A stretch of 64,000 nucleotides of DNA from Mycolicibacterium poriferae (GCF_010728325.1 NZ_AP022570.1:2418001-2482000); one strand, 5' to 3'; positions 34,157-43,487 are shown, numbered from the stretch's first letter. Notes: generated by a model not told the origin, from the letters alone. Numbers and translations: made by a program.

Positions 34157-35200
34157 ATGACAGCGCGGGTCTTGGACGAACTCGGGTACTACCTGCTGGC
34201 CGGCGCCGGCGGAGAGGGCCCGGCCACGCTGATGGACGAGGCCCGCCGGGGTGAACAACTCGGCTTCGGCACCGCGTTCATCTCCGAGCGGTGGAACGTC
34301 AAGGAGGCGTCGTCGCTGACCGGCGCTGCGCTCGCGGTGACCGACCGGATGCGAATCGCCACGGCGGCAACCAACCACAACACCCGTCACCCGCTGATCA
34401 CGGGTTCGTGGGCCACCACCATGCACCGGCTCTCCGGTGGCCGGTTCACGCTCGGGCTGGGACGCGGGATCGCCGCGATGTACCACGCATTCGGTGTCCC
34501 GGCGGTCACCACCGCCCAGATGGAGGACTTCGCTCAGGTCATGCGCAAGCTCTGGCACGGCGAGATGATCTTCAACCACGACGGGCCGATCGGCAAGTAC
34601 CAGATCCTGTTCCTCGACCCCGATTTCGACGAGGACATCAGGCTGGCGTTGGTCGCGTTCGGCCCCAAGACCCTGGCGCTGGGCGGGCGGGAGTTCGACG
34701 ACGTCATCCTGCACACCTACTTCACCCCCGAGACCCTGCAGCGCGCGGTGAAAACCGTCAAGGACGCCGCGGACCAGGCCGGTCGGGACCCGGCCAGCGT
34801 GCGGGTGTGGTCCTGCTTCGCCACGGTGGGCGATCATCTGCCCGAGGAGTTGCGGCTGAAGAAGACCGTCGCCCGGCTGGCCACCTATCTGCAGGGTTAC
34901 GGGGACCTGCTGGTCAGCACCAACGGCTGGGATCCGGCGGTGCTGCAACGATTCCGTGACGACGCGGTGGTGCAGTCGATTCCCGGCGGTATCGACCACA
35001 AGGCCAGCGCCGAGCAGATCGAGCACATCGCCACGCTGATCCCCGAGGAGTGGCTGGAACCGTCGGCGACCGGGTCGCCTCAGCAGTGTGTGGACCGCGT
35101 CCGCAAGGAGTTCGACTACGGCGCCGACGCGGTGATCATGCACGGCGCCACACCCGACGAACTCGAACCCATCGTCACGGCCTACCGCGCGTCCGAGTGA
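34157..35200 (+). CDS. Luciferase-like (LLM) F420/FMN-dependent oxidoreductase
   Basis: This is a 347-residue luciferase-like TIM-barrel oxidoreductase. It shows FGTAFISERWN near the N-terminus, ATAATNHNTRHP, and the LSGGRFTLGLGRGI motif characteristic of the family. Mycobacteria have many such enzymes using the deazaflavin F420 to reduce or oxidise ketones, enones and lactones. It is the last gene of the TetR-controlled operon. Transcription is expected to end in the 14-bp hairpin directly after its stop. Confidence 0.88.
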   Translation: MTARVLDELGYYLLAGAGGEGPATLMDEARRGEQLGFGTAFISERWNVKEASSLTGAALAVTDRMRIATAATNHNTRHPLITGSWATTMHRLSGGRFTLGLGRGIAAMYHAFGVPAVTTAQMEDFAQVMRKLWHGEMIFNHDGPIGKYQILFLDPDFDEDIRLALVAFGPKTLALGGREFDDVILHTYFTPETLQRAVKTVKDAADQAGRDPASVRVWSCFATVGDHLPEELRLKKTVARLATYLQGYGDLLVSTNGWDPAVLQRFRDDAVVQSIPGGIDHKASAEQIEHIATLIPEEWLEPSATGSPQQCVDRVRKEFDYGADAVIMHGATPDELEPIVTAYRASE

Positions 35201-35203
35201 ACC

Positions 35204-35245
35204 CGGCGTGGTTGTCGATGCTCGTCGAAGGCGACAACCACGCCG
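35204..35245. terminator. Strong bidirectional terminator, perfect 14-bp stem
   Basis: CGGCGTGGTTGTCG (35204-35217) and CGACAACCACGCCG (35232-35245) are perfect complements around a 14-nt loop. It starts 3 bp after the flavin oxidoreductase stop and ends 12 bp before the crotonase stop on the other strand, so it isolates two convergent operons. Confidence 0.8.
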
Positions 35246-35257
35246 AAATCGCGGTGA

Positions 35258-36010
35258 TCAGGGGGCGGCCGTGTGCCGGCGGCGGAGTGACCCCAGTACC
35301 AGCCGGTCGCTGGCCAGCTCGTAGGACTGTTGTTGCGAGAGCGACTCGACGGAGTTGAGCATGGCTTTGATCTCGGTATGGACCCGAGGTTGTCCGGCCG
35401 ACAACATCGCGATCGTCCGCTCGACCGCAGTGTCGAGTGCATCTGAATCGTCGACGACGTCGTTGAGCAGTCCGATTCGAACAGCTTCTGCTCCGCCGAC
35501 CTGAGCCCCACTGGCAGTCAGCCAGAAGGCCGCGCGTCTGCCGACCATTCGCGGTAGCCACGCCAACACCAGCGCCGGCGCCAGATCGATGCGGACCTCG
35601 GGAAAGCCGAGCTGTGCTGCCCGGGTGGCCAGTGCCACGTCGCACAAAGCGGCGAGCCCGACACCGAAGCCGGCCGCGTCCCCGTGCACTCTCGCCACGG
35701 TGACCAGACGTGTCGCCGTCAGCGCTTCGTTGACAGCGACAAGTCGGCGAACTTCTGCGGGCAGGTCTTCGGGAGTGGCGGCGGTGCGCTCCCTACCCAT
35801 GCAGAATTGGTCTCCGGCGCCTGTGATGAGCATGATGTGTGCGGAATCCGGGGGAGCGGAGAGCACCTCGACCAGTGCGTCGCACATGTCCATGGTCATC
35901 AGGTTTCCCTCGGGACTGTCCAGCCGGACGGTCAGTACCGGGCCGTCCTGTGCGAACGAGAGGCCCTGCACAGCGGGGAGCGAGTCACCGCTCAACAGAT
36001 GCGCGGTCAT
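35258..36010 (-). CDS. Enoyl-CoA hydratase/isomerase (crotonase) family protein
   Basis: This is a 250-residue crotonase-fold protein. The oxyanion-hole segment is GDQFCMGRE (the more usual FCAGxD is altered). By eye only one of the two hydratase glutamates is retained (E138 in FPEVR); the other position is Gly118. This points to an isomerase or divergent hydratase. It is the last gene of the seven-gene GntR-ABC operon, 1 bp after the aldehyde dehydrogenase stop, so it probably acts on the CoA ester of the imported compound. Confidence 0.85.
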   Translation of the reverse strand: MTAHLLSGDSLPAVQGLSFAQDGPVLTVRLDSPEGNLMTMDMCDALVEVLSAPPDSAHIMLITGAGDQFCMGRERTAATPEDLPAEVRRLVAVNEALTATRLVTVARVHGDAAGFGVGLAALCDVALATRAAQLGFPEVRIDLAPALVLAWLPRMVGRRAAFWLTASGAQVGGAEAVRIGLLNDVVDDSDALDTAVERTIAMLSAGQPRVHTEIKAMLNSVESLSQQQSYELASDRLVLGSLRRRHTAAP

Positions 36011-36011
36011 G

Positions 36012-37550
36012 TCAGTTCAGCCTTTCCACAGCGATGCCGCCGTACCAGTCCACGTCGTCGGGCGCGGTGCGCACCGTGACGGCGCGGACATGGGTGAAGT
36101 CGTTGAATGATTCCCAGCCGCCTTCCCGGCCGTGTCCGCTGTCTCGAACCCCACCCCACGGCGAACACGGGTCGAGCCGGTGATGATCGTTGACCCAGAC
36201 GATGCCCTGCTCGAGCTTGGAGGCGACTCGATGTGCACGGGCGACGTCTCGCGTCCAGATGGACGAGCCCAGACCGTACGGCGAGTCGTTGGCGATGCCG
36301 ACCGCATCCTCCTCGTCACTGAACGGGATCACCACCAGAACCGGGCCGAAGATCTCTTCCCGCGCGACCCGCATCTGGTTGGAGACGTTCGACAGTACGG
36401 TCGGGGCGACGAAGTATCCGTCCAGGCCCGCCACGCTCGGAATGACTCCACCGGTTTCCAGCTTCGCACCCTCCGAAACCCCGATCTCCACATAGTTGAG
36501 GATGCGTTGTCTGGCCCGCTCCGAGATCACCGGACCGAGTTGGGTTTCGGCGTGGCTCGGGTCGCCGATTCTGATCCGCTCGGCCTGATCGACGAGGGCG
36601 GCGACGAAATCGTCATAGACGCTGTCCTGCACCAGGATTCTGGTGCCGGCGATACAGGTCTGGCCAGCTCCGACAAAGCCGCCGAAAGCCGCGCCGCGCG
36701 CGGACACCTCGACAGGGACGTCATCGAACACCAGAACCGGTGTCTTGCCGCCGAGTTCGACCGTCGACTTGGCGAACCGCGCGGCGGTGGCTACCGAGAT
36801 GCTGCGCCCCACCTCGGTGCCGCCGGTGAACACGACCTTGTTCACCAACGGATGTTCGGCCAGCCCGGCGCCGGTGACAGGGCCGAGCCCGGGAACGACG
36901 TTGAAGACACCCGGGGGCACACCGGCTTCCAGGGCGAGTTCTCCGATGAGCAGCGCGGTCAGCGGTGTCTGCTCCGAGGGTTTGAGAACGACGCTGTTGC
37001 CTGTGGCGAGAGCGGGCGCGACACTCTTGGACGCGATCATCAGCGGATGGTTGAACGACGACAACGTCGCGACCACCCCGATCGGGAATCGGGACGTATA
37101 CGAATGGTACTGACCCGACATGGGTACCACCGCATCCCGGCTTGCCAACAACAGCGCGGCGTTGTAGCGATACCACTCGGGGAGCCGGGTGATCTGGGCC
37201 TTGGTCTCGGTGATCGGCCGCCCGTTGTTGACCGTTTCCAGTCGGTAGAGCTTGTCCATGTCACGTTCGAGCAGATCCCCGAAGCGGTTGAGGATCCGGG
37301 CACGCTCGTGGACCGGTAGCCGCGACCACACGCCGGAGTCGAAGGCCGTGCGCGCCGAGACCACGGCGTCGTCCGTGTCCTCCCGGCTGGCGCTGTGGCA
37401 CCGCGCGAAAACAGCTGTCGTCGCAGGGTTGATCAGTTCGAGGATGTCGCCGCCACCGGGTCGCAGCTCGCCGTCGATCAGAAGACCGTGGATGTGCTCG
37501 CCGTTTCGCGAGGTGGCAGACGCGGCAGAAGCCACCGAAGAGTCAGTCAT
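36012..37550 (-). CDS. Aldehyde dehydrogenase (NAD(P)+-dependent)
   Basis: This is a 512-residue aldehyde dehydrogenase with LLIDGE, the cofactor segment SSFNHPLMIASK (Asn-His-Pro in place of the usual Asn-Phe/Trp-Pro), VFTGGTEVGR, VELGGKTPV with the general base, and the catalytic cysteine in AGQTCIAGTR. It lies 23 bp after the ATPase gene of an ABC transporter, in the same operon. The transporter probably imports a compound that this enzyme oxidises or whose aldehyde product it removes. Its Ser/Ala-rich N-terminal extension is not a signal peptide. Confidence 0.9.
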   Translation of the reverse strand: MTDSSVASAASATSRNGEHIHGLLIDGELRPGGGDILELINPATTAVFARCHSASREDTDDAVVSARTAFDSGVWSRLPVHERARILNRFGDLLERDMDKLYRLETVNNGRPITETKAQITRLPEWYRYNAALLLASRDAVVPMSGQYHSYTSRFPIGVVATLSSFNHPLMIASKSVAPALATGNSVVLKPSEQTPLTALLIGELALEAGVPPGVFNVVPGLGPVTGAGLAEHPLVNKVVFTGGTEVGRSISVATAARFAKSTVELGGKTPVLVFDDVPVEVSARGAAFGGFVGAGQTCIAGTRILVQDSVYDDFVAALVDQAERIRIGDPSHAETQLGPVISERARQRILNYVEIGVSEGAKLETGGVIPSVAGLDGYFVAPTVLSNVSNQMRVAREEIFGPVLVVIPFSDEEDAVGIANDSPYGLGSSIWTRDVARAHRVASKLEQGIVWVNDHHRLDPCSPWGGVRDSGHGREGGWESFNDFTHVRAVTVRTAPDDVDWYGGIAVERLN

Positions 37551-37573
37551 GGGGTTCCTTGTCAGTCAGGTCG

Positions 37574-38338
37574 TCAGGCGCTGGTGGCGACGCTGGGTTG
37601 GCGGGAGCTGGCCTCGAGTTCCTCGAACCGGCGCAGAATCGACGACTCCAGCACGGCGACCTCGGTGTTGGAGGCTTTGCGCGGGCGAGCGAGGTCGACG
37701 GGGATGTCCTCATGGATGGTGCCGCCGGGCGCCAGCATGAGGATTCGGTCGGACAGTTCCGCGGCTTCGCTCACGTCATGGGTGACGAAGACCACCGTCT
37801 TCCGGGTCTGCGCCCACAGCTCCTGGAGGTGTTCGCGCAGACCGCGCGCTGTGATCGCGTCGAGGTGGCTGAACGGTTCGTCCATGAGCAACACGTCGGG
37901 CTCGATGGACAGGGCCCGGGCGATCCCGACGCGCTGCTGCTGTCCGCCGGAGAGCTGTCCGGGCCACTTGCGTTCGGCGTGGCCCAACCCGACGCGCGTG
38001 AGCGCCTGATGGACGCGTTCCTTGGCGGCTTCGTCGCGCACCTTCTGGACGTACATCAGGTTGTCGAAGATCGACCGCCAGGGCAGCAGTCGCGGCTCCT
38101 GGAAGACATAGGCGAGTTTGGCCTGCTGGCCTGCGGCACCCACGCTCACCGTTCCGGACGTGGCCGACTCGATGCCGGCGATGATGTTGAGCAGAGTGGT
38201 CTTTCCGCAGCCGGACGGGCCGACCAGAGAAACGAACGAACGGTCCGCGATCTCGAAGTTGATTCGATTGATGACAGTCTGCGGACCTGTCGGAGTGTTG
38301 AACACTTTGAGCAGGTCGGTGACAGTGACGTTGGCCAT
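37574..38338 (-). CDS. ABC transporter ATP-binding protein (nitrate/sulfonate/taurine type)
   Basis: This is a 254-residue ATPase with Walker A GPSGCGKT (40-47), Q-loop VFQEPRLLPW, signature LSGGQQQR and Walker B VLLMDEPFSHLD. The LLPW after the Q-loop is typical of the SsuB/TauB/ThiZ branch that pairs with single-spanning-domain permeases and lipoprotein receptors. It is encoded with two permeases and a substrate-binding lipoprotein, so the importer is complete. Confidence 0.93.
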   Translation of the reverse strand: MANVTVTDLLKVFNTPTGPQTVINRINFEIADRSFVSLVGPSGCGKTTLLNIIAGIESATSGTVSVGAAGQQAKLAYVFQEPRLLPWRSIFDNLMYVQKVRDEAAKERVHQALTRVGLGHAERKWPGQLSGGQQQRVGIARALSIEPDVLLMDEPFSHLDAITARGLREHLQELWAQTRKTVVFVTHDVSEAAELSDRILMLAPGGTIHEDIPVDLARPRKASNTEVAVLESSILRRFEELEASSRQPSVATSA

Positions 38339-38362
38339 GCCGGTCTCCTTGATGTCGGTTTG

Positions 38363-39208
38363 CTAGGCGGCAGCTGCCGCGGATGGTTTGTCGGGCGTGG
38401 ATTCACCGTCACGCCACCGGAACGCTCGCCGGGAAAGTCGCTCGAGCACAACACGATCGGTCAACACCATGAAGACGATGAAGAATGCGATCCAGGCCAC
38501 GAACCCCGGGAGTTGATTGGCGTCGTACCAGTACCGGGCGCGGTGACCGACGCCGTCAGCAGAGCCGAACCACTCGGACAACAGCAATCCGTTCCAGCCC
38601 GACATCACACCGAACCGGATGCCGGCTACCACGTATCCGGTCACTGCGGGAAGGACCGCGTGTCGTAGTCGGCGTATCCGCGGCACGTCGTAGGACTGTG
38701 ACATGTCCAGCAGATCGGGTGGTACCGACCTGGCGCCGGCTGCGACATTGACTACGACGAAGGGAACAGCCGACAGGATCACCGTGACGATCGGGGCTGT
38801 GTCGGCGAACCCGAACCACATGGTGCACAGCAGTGCCCAGATCACCGCCGGTATCGCCAGCCCAACCAGATTGACGTCGCCGAACAGGTTGTCGAAGATG
38901 CGTGAGGAACCGATCGCGATGCCGAGGGCCACGCCCACGATGATCGACAGTGCCATTCCGATCGCGAAGCGCTGCATGCTGATCGCGAAGTTGTAGAAGA
39001 ACTCGCCGCGTTCGATCTCGCTGATCGCCGCATTAACCACCGGGATGGGCCCGGGGATGCGCTCCCCGAATGTCCCGGCGAACTGCCACGCCACGAGAAA
39101 TACCAGCGCTGCTGCCAGACTGGCCCCGAACGGACCGGTCAGCCAGTTCTGCCGCGGGGTCACTCGGCCGTCGGCCGACTGCCCGGGGCTGATCGCAGGT
39201 GCGCTCAT
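38363..39208 (-). CDS. ABC transporter permease (BPD type)
   Basis: This is a 281-residue inner-membrane permease with about six hydrophobic segments. It belongs to the SsuC/TauC-like binding-protein-dependent group. The ATG at 39208 (MSAPAIS) starts one base after the stop of the upstream permease; a GTG at 39220 is an alternative. The EAA-like loop with the Gly region is around PPDLLDMSQSYDVPRIRRLRH, where the ATPase would dock. Two non-identical permease genes imply a heterodimeric channel. Confidence 0.9.
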   Translation of the reverse strand: MSAPAISPGQSADGRVTPRQNWLTGPFGASLAAALVFLVAWQFAGTFGERIPGPIPVVNAAISEIERGEFFYNFAISMQRFAIGMALSIIVGVALGIAIGSSRIFDNLFGDVNLVGLAIPAVIWALLCTMWFGFADTAPIVTVILSAVPFVVVNVAAGARSVPPDLLDMSQSYDVPRIRRLRHAVLPAVTGYVVAGIRFGVMSGWNGLLLSEWFGSADGVGHRARYWYDANQLPGFVAWIAFFIVFMVLTDRVVLERLSRRAFRWRDGESTPDKPSAAAAA

Positions 39209-39209
39209 C

Positions 39210-40049
39210 TCACCGTCCACCTCTCCACGCGAAGAACCGTCGTTCCAGGCCGGCCAGGAAGACTCGTTCGATCAACAGGATGAAGATCACGAAGAAGCCG
39301 GTCCAGGCCAGCACACCGGCTACGGAAAACTCCTGATAGGACTGACGAATCATGAACCCGATACCGCTGCGACCACCGAACACCTCGGTCAGCGCTTCCA
39401 CTTTCCAGGCCATCGCGAACCCGTATCGCAGTGCGGCGAACAGGAACGGCATGACAGACGGCAGGAACACCGACTTGACGATCTCCGCCCGTCCGATGCC
39501 GTACACCGCGCTCATGTCGATCAGCTTGGCGTCCACTTCTTCGACACCCTGGGCGACGTTGAGCGCGACATAGGGAAGAGCGACGAAAGCCACCACCACG
39601 ACCGGGCCGATGGCGCCGATGCCGAACAAGATGAGGGCGAATACCGCGAAGGCCAAGCCAGGTACGTTGCCCAGGACCAGAAGAGGCTGCTGCCAGAAGT
39701 ACTTCTGGTAGCGCACGCGGCCCATCAGCAAGCCGAGCGGAACCCCGAACGCGGTGCCGATCGCGAACCCGAGGGCGATCTTGACGATGCTGGAACCGAA
39801 CTGGACGAATGCGGTGCCGTCAGCGGCCAGATGCCACATCTCGGCGGCGACTGTCCACGGCGCCGGGAGCACGTACTCGGTGAAGACCACCAGCGAGCAC
39901 ATCGACCAGATTGCCAACAGCGTGGCGTAGCCGGCCAATTGGAGCCCGAAGCGGCGGGCCATCGCCGCCCCCGGGCGGGCGGCGGGGGCGGCGTCCTCAT
40001 CGGGGGCCGCGCCCGCACCGCTCGCGGGCTTGCTCTGGGTGACTGTCAC
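39210..40049 (-). CDS. ABC transporter permease (BPD type)
   Basis: This is a 279-residue permease paralogous to the next gene, with an Ala/Pro-rich cytoplasmic N-terminus (about 30 residues) and roughly six transmembrane segments. The ATPase-docking loop is around EEVDAKLIDMSAVYGIGRAEI. The GTG start at 40049 overlaps the binding-protein stop (GTGA), consistent with coupled translation of the transporter subunits. Confidence 0.9.
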   Translation of the reverse strand: MTVTQSKPASGAGAAPDEDAAPAARPGAAMARRFGLQLAGYATLLAIWSMCSLVVFTEYVLPAPWTVAAEMWHLAADGTAFVQFGSSIVKIALGFAIGTAFGVPLGLLMGRVRYQKYFWQQPLLVLGNVPGLAFAVFALILFGIGAIGPVVVVAFVALPYVALNVAQGVEEVDAKLIDMSAVYGIGRAEIVKSVFLPSVMPFLFAALRYGFAMAWKVEALTEVFGGRSGIGFMIRQSYQEFSVAGVLAWTGFFVIFILLIERVFLAGLERRFFAWRGGR

Positions 40050-41089
40050 GAAGCGCCGCCTTGTTCAGACGGCCGGAACTTCGGCAGTGCCTGGTCCTGC
40101 TCCATGAACCCGGTCTCCTTGAGCAACGGGAACACCTGGGACTCGTTGTCGGCCCACGCCTGGTCGAATCGCACGTCGCGGACGAACCAGTCGTGGTCAC
40201 CGACGTACTCCTGGACGAACGTGATGTCTTCCGGCGCCTCGACCGCGAAGTGCTGAGGATAGGTTTCGATGATCGCGGACTGGTTGGCCTCCCACTCCTC
40301 CAGGCCGCGCTGCCAGACGTCGAGGAAGAATTCCACCTTCTCCGGATTCTCTTCTGCCCACTCGGCACCGGCGAGGAACACGTTGATCATCGGGCCCTCA
40401 TGGCCCTGCACCACGAGCTCCGAGTACATGTCGGATGAGGCTTTGCCGTCGTAGAGCACCTTCAGCTCGCCGCTGCGCAGCCCCGGGGTAGCGAACTCGG
40501 GCAGGCACACGCATGCGGCTACCTCGCCCTTTTCCACGAGCTCGGCTTGCTGCTGCGGGTCCGAGACGATGATGTTGTAGTCGCCGCCCCCGGAACGGAA
40601 GTCGACGTTGTGGAGCTTCTTGGCGTAGGCACCCCAGACCAGCGTGGCCGATACGGCGGTGAAGGCCGAGATGTCCTCACCCTTCAGGTCGGCCAGCGTG
40701 GTGGCCGGATTGTCGGCGCGCGCGATGATGACGCTGCGGTCCATGTTGTACTTGCCGATGACCACGGTGTCGCGCCCGGTCTCCTGTTCGATGACGGGCA
40801 CCTCGTAAGAGGCTGACGACACGATGTCGGCGTGGCCGCCCGCGAATACGCCGAACTCGTCCCATGTCGAGGACGCGTCAATGGTGAAGCCGGACTGTTC
40901 CTCCATCTCCGCCAGGATTCCCTGGTCGGTGATGTAGTCCCAGACGGGATCCGGCGCGAACGTGAAGCGGATGACGCCCCCTTCGCCGCCGCCGGCTTCC
41001 GATCCCGGCCGGGAAACGCACCCGGACATGGTGATGGCGGTGGTCGCGGCGAGCAGAGCAGCTGCGAGCCGTTGTCCCAATCCGTTCAC
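40046..41089 (-). CDS. ABC transporter substrate-binding lipoprotein (NMT1/SsuA-like)
   Basis: This is a 347-residue periplasmic-type binding protein. The signal peptide ends in the lipobox MSGC with C24 as the lipid-anchored residue. The mature protein resembles NMT1/SsuA/TauA receptors (VWDYITDQGILAEMEEQSGF, FAGGHADIV, LADLKGEDISAF). Receptors of this class bind sulfonates, nitrate, aromatic acids or thiamine precursors; the ligand is unknown here. It is the receptor of the complete importer in this operon and overlaps both neighbours by 4 bp. Confidence 0.92.
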   Translation of the reverse strand: MNGLGQRLAAALLAATTAITMSGCVSRPGSEAGGGEGGVIRFTFAPDPVWDYITDQGILAEMEEQSGFTIDASSTWDEFGVFAGGHADIVSSASYEVPVIEQETGRDTVVIGKYNMDRSVIIARADNPATTLADLKGEDISAFTAVSATLVWGAYAKKLHNVDFRSGGGDYNIIVSDPQQQAELVEKGEVAACVCLPEFATPGLRSGELKVLYDGKASSDMYSELVVQGHEGPMINVFLAGAEWAEENPEKVEFFLDVWQRGLEEWEANQSAIIETYPQHFAVEAPEDITFVQEYVGDHDWFVRDVRFDQAWADNESQVFPLLKETGFMEQDQALPKFRPSEQGGAS

Positions 41090-41832
41090 GATTGAGTTCC
41101 CTTCACTTGGGCGCCCCTCGGCTTCTTCGCCGTGGGTGCGGGTTCTTGGTTGCCGCGGTCGTGGTAGTTCACGACGTCGTCGCCCCCGGCTGCACCGGGA
41201 TGCTCGAGCAGATAGGAGAGGATGTAGTCATGCGAGGTCGCCAGATGTTCACGGGTGAGCCTCGCCGCGAGCGCCGCGTCTCCGCCTTCCACCGCGCGCA
41301 GGATTCCCACGTGCTCGGCGTGCAGGTGTTCGGTGTGCCCGATGACCTCCAGGTGCATGTAGAGGTACCGATCGGTGAGCCGCCGCAATTGTTCGACTAG
41401 TTCGATCATGCGGGGCCGACTCGCCCGTTTGTAGACGCACGCGTGAAACTCGGCGTTGGCCGCCAACCAGATCGGCGCTTCGTTGCTCGACTCCATCAGC
41501 TCCATGTGCTTGCGCATCGACAGGATGTCGGCGCGCCCGACGCTGGGCACCGCAATCTGGGTCGCGAGCGGTTCGACCGCTTCGCGCAGTTCGTAGAGCT
41601 CCTGCAGTTCGGGGACCGACATGCCGGTGACGATCGCGGTCGCCTTCGATGTCGGGTGCAGCAGTCCCTCGCCGGCGAGCAGCTGGATCGCGTCCCGCAC
41701 TGGTATGCGGCTCACTCCGAAGCGCTCCGCGATGCTCAGTTGCGACAGGCGCGAACCGGGCGCCACCTCTCCGTGCAGGATCTCGTTCCGCAACTGGCTC
41801 GCAATCCGACTCGCGGCGCTTTCGTATGCCAT
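41086..41832 (-). CDS. GntR-family regulator, FCD subfamily
   Basis: This is a 248-residue regulator with an N-terminal winged helix-turn-helix (LSQLSIAERFGVSRIPVRDA, about residues 29-48) and a C-terminal all-helical FCD ligand-binding domain (LYELREAVEPLAT onward). It is the first gene of the seven-gene transporter operon and overlaps the binding-protein gene (ATGA). A palindrome typical of GntR operators lies just upstream at 41862. It probably represses its own operon and responds to the imported compound or a metabolite. Confidence 0.92.
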   Translation of the reverse strand: MAYESAASRIASQLRNEILHGEVAPGSRLSQLSIAERFGVSRIPVRDAIQLLAGEGLLHPTSKATAIVTGMSVPELQELYELREAVEPLATQIAVPSVGRADILSMRKHMELMESSNEAPIWLAANAEFHACVYKRASRPRMIELVEQLRRLTDRYLYMHLEVIGHTEHLHAEHVGILRAVEGGDAALAARLTREHLATSHDYILSYLLEHPGAAGGDDVVNYHDRGNQEPAPTAKKPRGAQVKGTQS

Positions 41833-41861
41833 TTGGCCTCCATGTCTACTAACTGACTAAA

Positions 41862-41871
41862 ATGTATACAT
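41862..41871. promoter_or_regulatory. GntR operator palindrome
   Basis: ATGTATACAT is a perfect 10-bp palindrome 30 bp upstream of the gntR ATG. The core GTATAC is common in operators of FCD-type GntR regulators. No other gene start is near, so it should control only the transporter operon. Confidence 0.6.
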
Positions 41872-41990
41872 CGAAGGCGTGTGCTGTCAATCACGTCGAC
41901 TCCGCTCAGGAGGTGCGCGTCACAGCGCGCAAGGTCGCCAACCGTGATTGCGCGACGCGGATCACGCCCTGCTCGGGCGGAAAGGTCCGA

Positions 41991-43487
41991 TCAGGGGGTG
42001 ATCGTGGTGCGCGCGACCGGTTCAGCAGCCGCCTGACGGCGGTGGAGACCGCGAGACAGGCCGTCGAGAAGGGCGTCGCGGGTCTCCTCGGGGTGGATCA
42101 GATCGTCGAAGCCGAGGTGCCCGGCCGAGCGGAACGACGCGTCCACTTCCGCCTGGCGCAGTCGCGTCTCCACGTCTTCGGCCGCGTGCGACGCGCGGCT
42201 CAGCGCGGCGGCGCTCATCGCACCCATCGTGGCGCCCGGGTAGGCGTAGGTCGCGCTCTGATTGTCGAAGCCCAGCAGCGACATCACCATCGACCCGAAT
42301 CCGTAGGCCTTGCGCAGCGTCACGTGCAGCTTGATCGTCGTCGCCGTGGTCTGGGCGGCGAACATGCGTGCCCCACTGCGCAGTACACCGCTCTTCTCGC
42401 TGCGGCTGCCCGGCAGCATCCCAGGATTGTCGGCGAGGAAGACGATCGGGAGATGGAACGAGTCGGCCACGGTGATGAAATGTGCTGCCTTGTCCGCCGC
42501 ATCGGCGTCGATAGAGCCGGCCAGCACGCGCGGCTGGTTGGCCACCACGGCGACGGGATGCCCGCCCAGATGCGCCAGCGCGCAGATGATCGCCGGCCCG
42601 AACTTGGGTTGGACCTCGAACCAATCCGGGCGGTCGAACACCGCGTCGAGCACCGCACGCATGTCGTAGACCCGGCGGTTGCCCCGCGGCACGATCTCGA
42701 GCAGTTCGGGCGTGGGTCGTGGTCCGGTCGTCGCGTCGGCGCCACGCGACGCCGGGTACGACCAGGCGCTCGACGGAAAGTAGGACAGGTAGCGGCGAAT
42801 GTCGTCGAGCACCGCGGCATCGTCACTGCCCAGGTTGTGGATGACGCCACTGCTCAGCGCCACGTCTGGTCCGCCGAGATCCTCCTTCGAGATGTCCTCG
42901 CCGGTGGACTCTTTGACCACCGGCGGGCCGGCGGTGAAGATGGCGCCCTGGCTGGTCATGATCGTCCAGTCGCACACCGGCGCAACCAGGGCGCCGTGTC
43001 CGGCGGACGGTCCGAACAGCCCGCTGATGGTGGGCACCTGCCCCGAGCACCGGGCCTGCGCCAGCAGATCTGTCGGGGTGCGTCCGTAGTGCTCGCCGCT
43101 GGGACGAAAACCCGCGCCCTCCAACAGCATCACCAACGGGATGCGATCCGACAGCGCCAGTTCGGCCAGCCGGTAACGCTTGGCGTTTCCGCCGGGGCCG
43201 ATGCTGCCCGCCAGGGTGGTGAAGTCCTCCGCACCCACCATCACGGGTCGGCCGTCGATCAACCCGGCCCCGGCGACGATTCCGTCGGCGGCGATGTCGC
43301 CGCCGACCAGGCCGCCGAACTCGCGGAACGAACCCTTGTCCAGGAGGTGGCCGATGCGGCCGCGGGCATCCAACTTGCCCTTGCCGTGATGCTTGGCCAG
43401 GCGCTCGTCACCACCCATCGCACGGGAATGAGCCCGGCGACGGGCGAGCTCGCCGAGAGTTTCCTGCCAGTCCCCGGTCCCGGCCAT
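41991..43487 (-). CDS. Acyl-CoA carboxylase carboxyltransferase (beta) subunit
   Basis: This is a 498-residue biotin-dependent carboxyltransferase of the AccD/PccB type. It has KLDARGRIGHLLDKGSF near the N-terminus, the oxyanion-forming Gly-rich segments of both crotonase-like halves (SGLFGPSAGHGALVAP and the ATMGAMSAAALSRA region), and a normal length. These subunits carboxylate propionyl-, acetyl- or bulkier acyl-CoA with a biotin-carrying alpha subunit, which is not encoded nearby. It is divergent from the flavin oxidoreductase-P450 pair with operator site 7 between. Carboxylation of a branched or isoprenoid CoA intermediate would fit, as in citronellol or leucine breakdown, but is not proven. 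Confidence 0.88.
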   Translation of the reverse strand: MAGTGDWQETLGELARRRAHSRAMGGDERLAKHHGKGKLDARGRIGHLLDKGSFREFGGLVGGDIAADGIVAGAGLIDGRPVMVGAEDFTTLAGSIGPGGNAKRYRLAELALSDRIPLVMLLEGAGFRPSGEHYGRTPTDLLAQARCSGQVPTISGLFGPSAGHGALVAPVCDWTIMTSQGAIFTAGPPVVKESTGEDISKEDLGGPDVALSSGVIHNLGSDDAAVLDDIRRYLSYFPSSAWSYPASRGADATTGPRPTPELLEIVPRGNRRVYDMRAVLDAVFDRPDWFEVQPKFGPAIICALAHLGGHPVAVVANQPRVLAGSIDADAADKAAHFITVADSFHLPIVFLADNPGMLPGSRSEKSGVLRSGARMFAAQTTATTIKLHVTLRKAYGFGSMVMSLLGFDNQSATYAYPGATMGAMSAAALSRASHAAEDVETRLRQAEVDASFRSAGHLGFDDLIHPEETRDALLDGLSRGLHRRQAAAEPVARTTITP

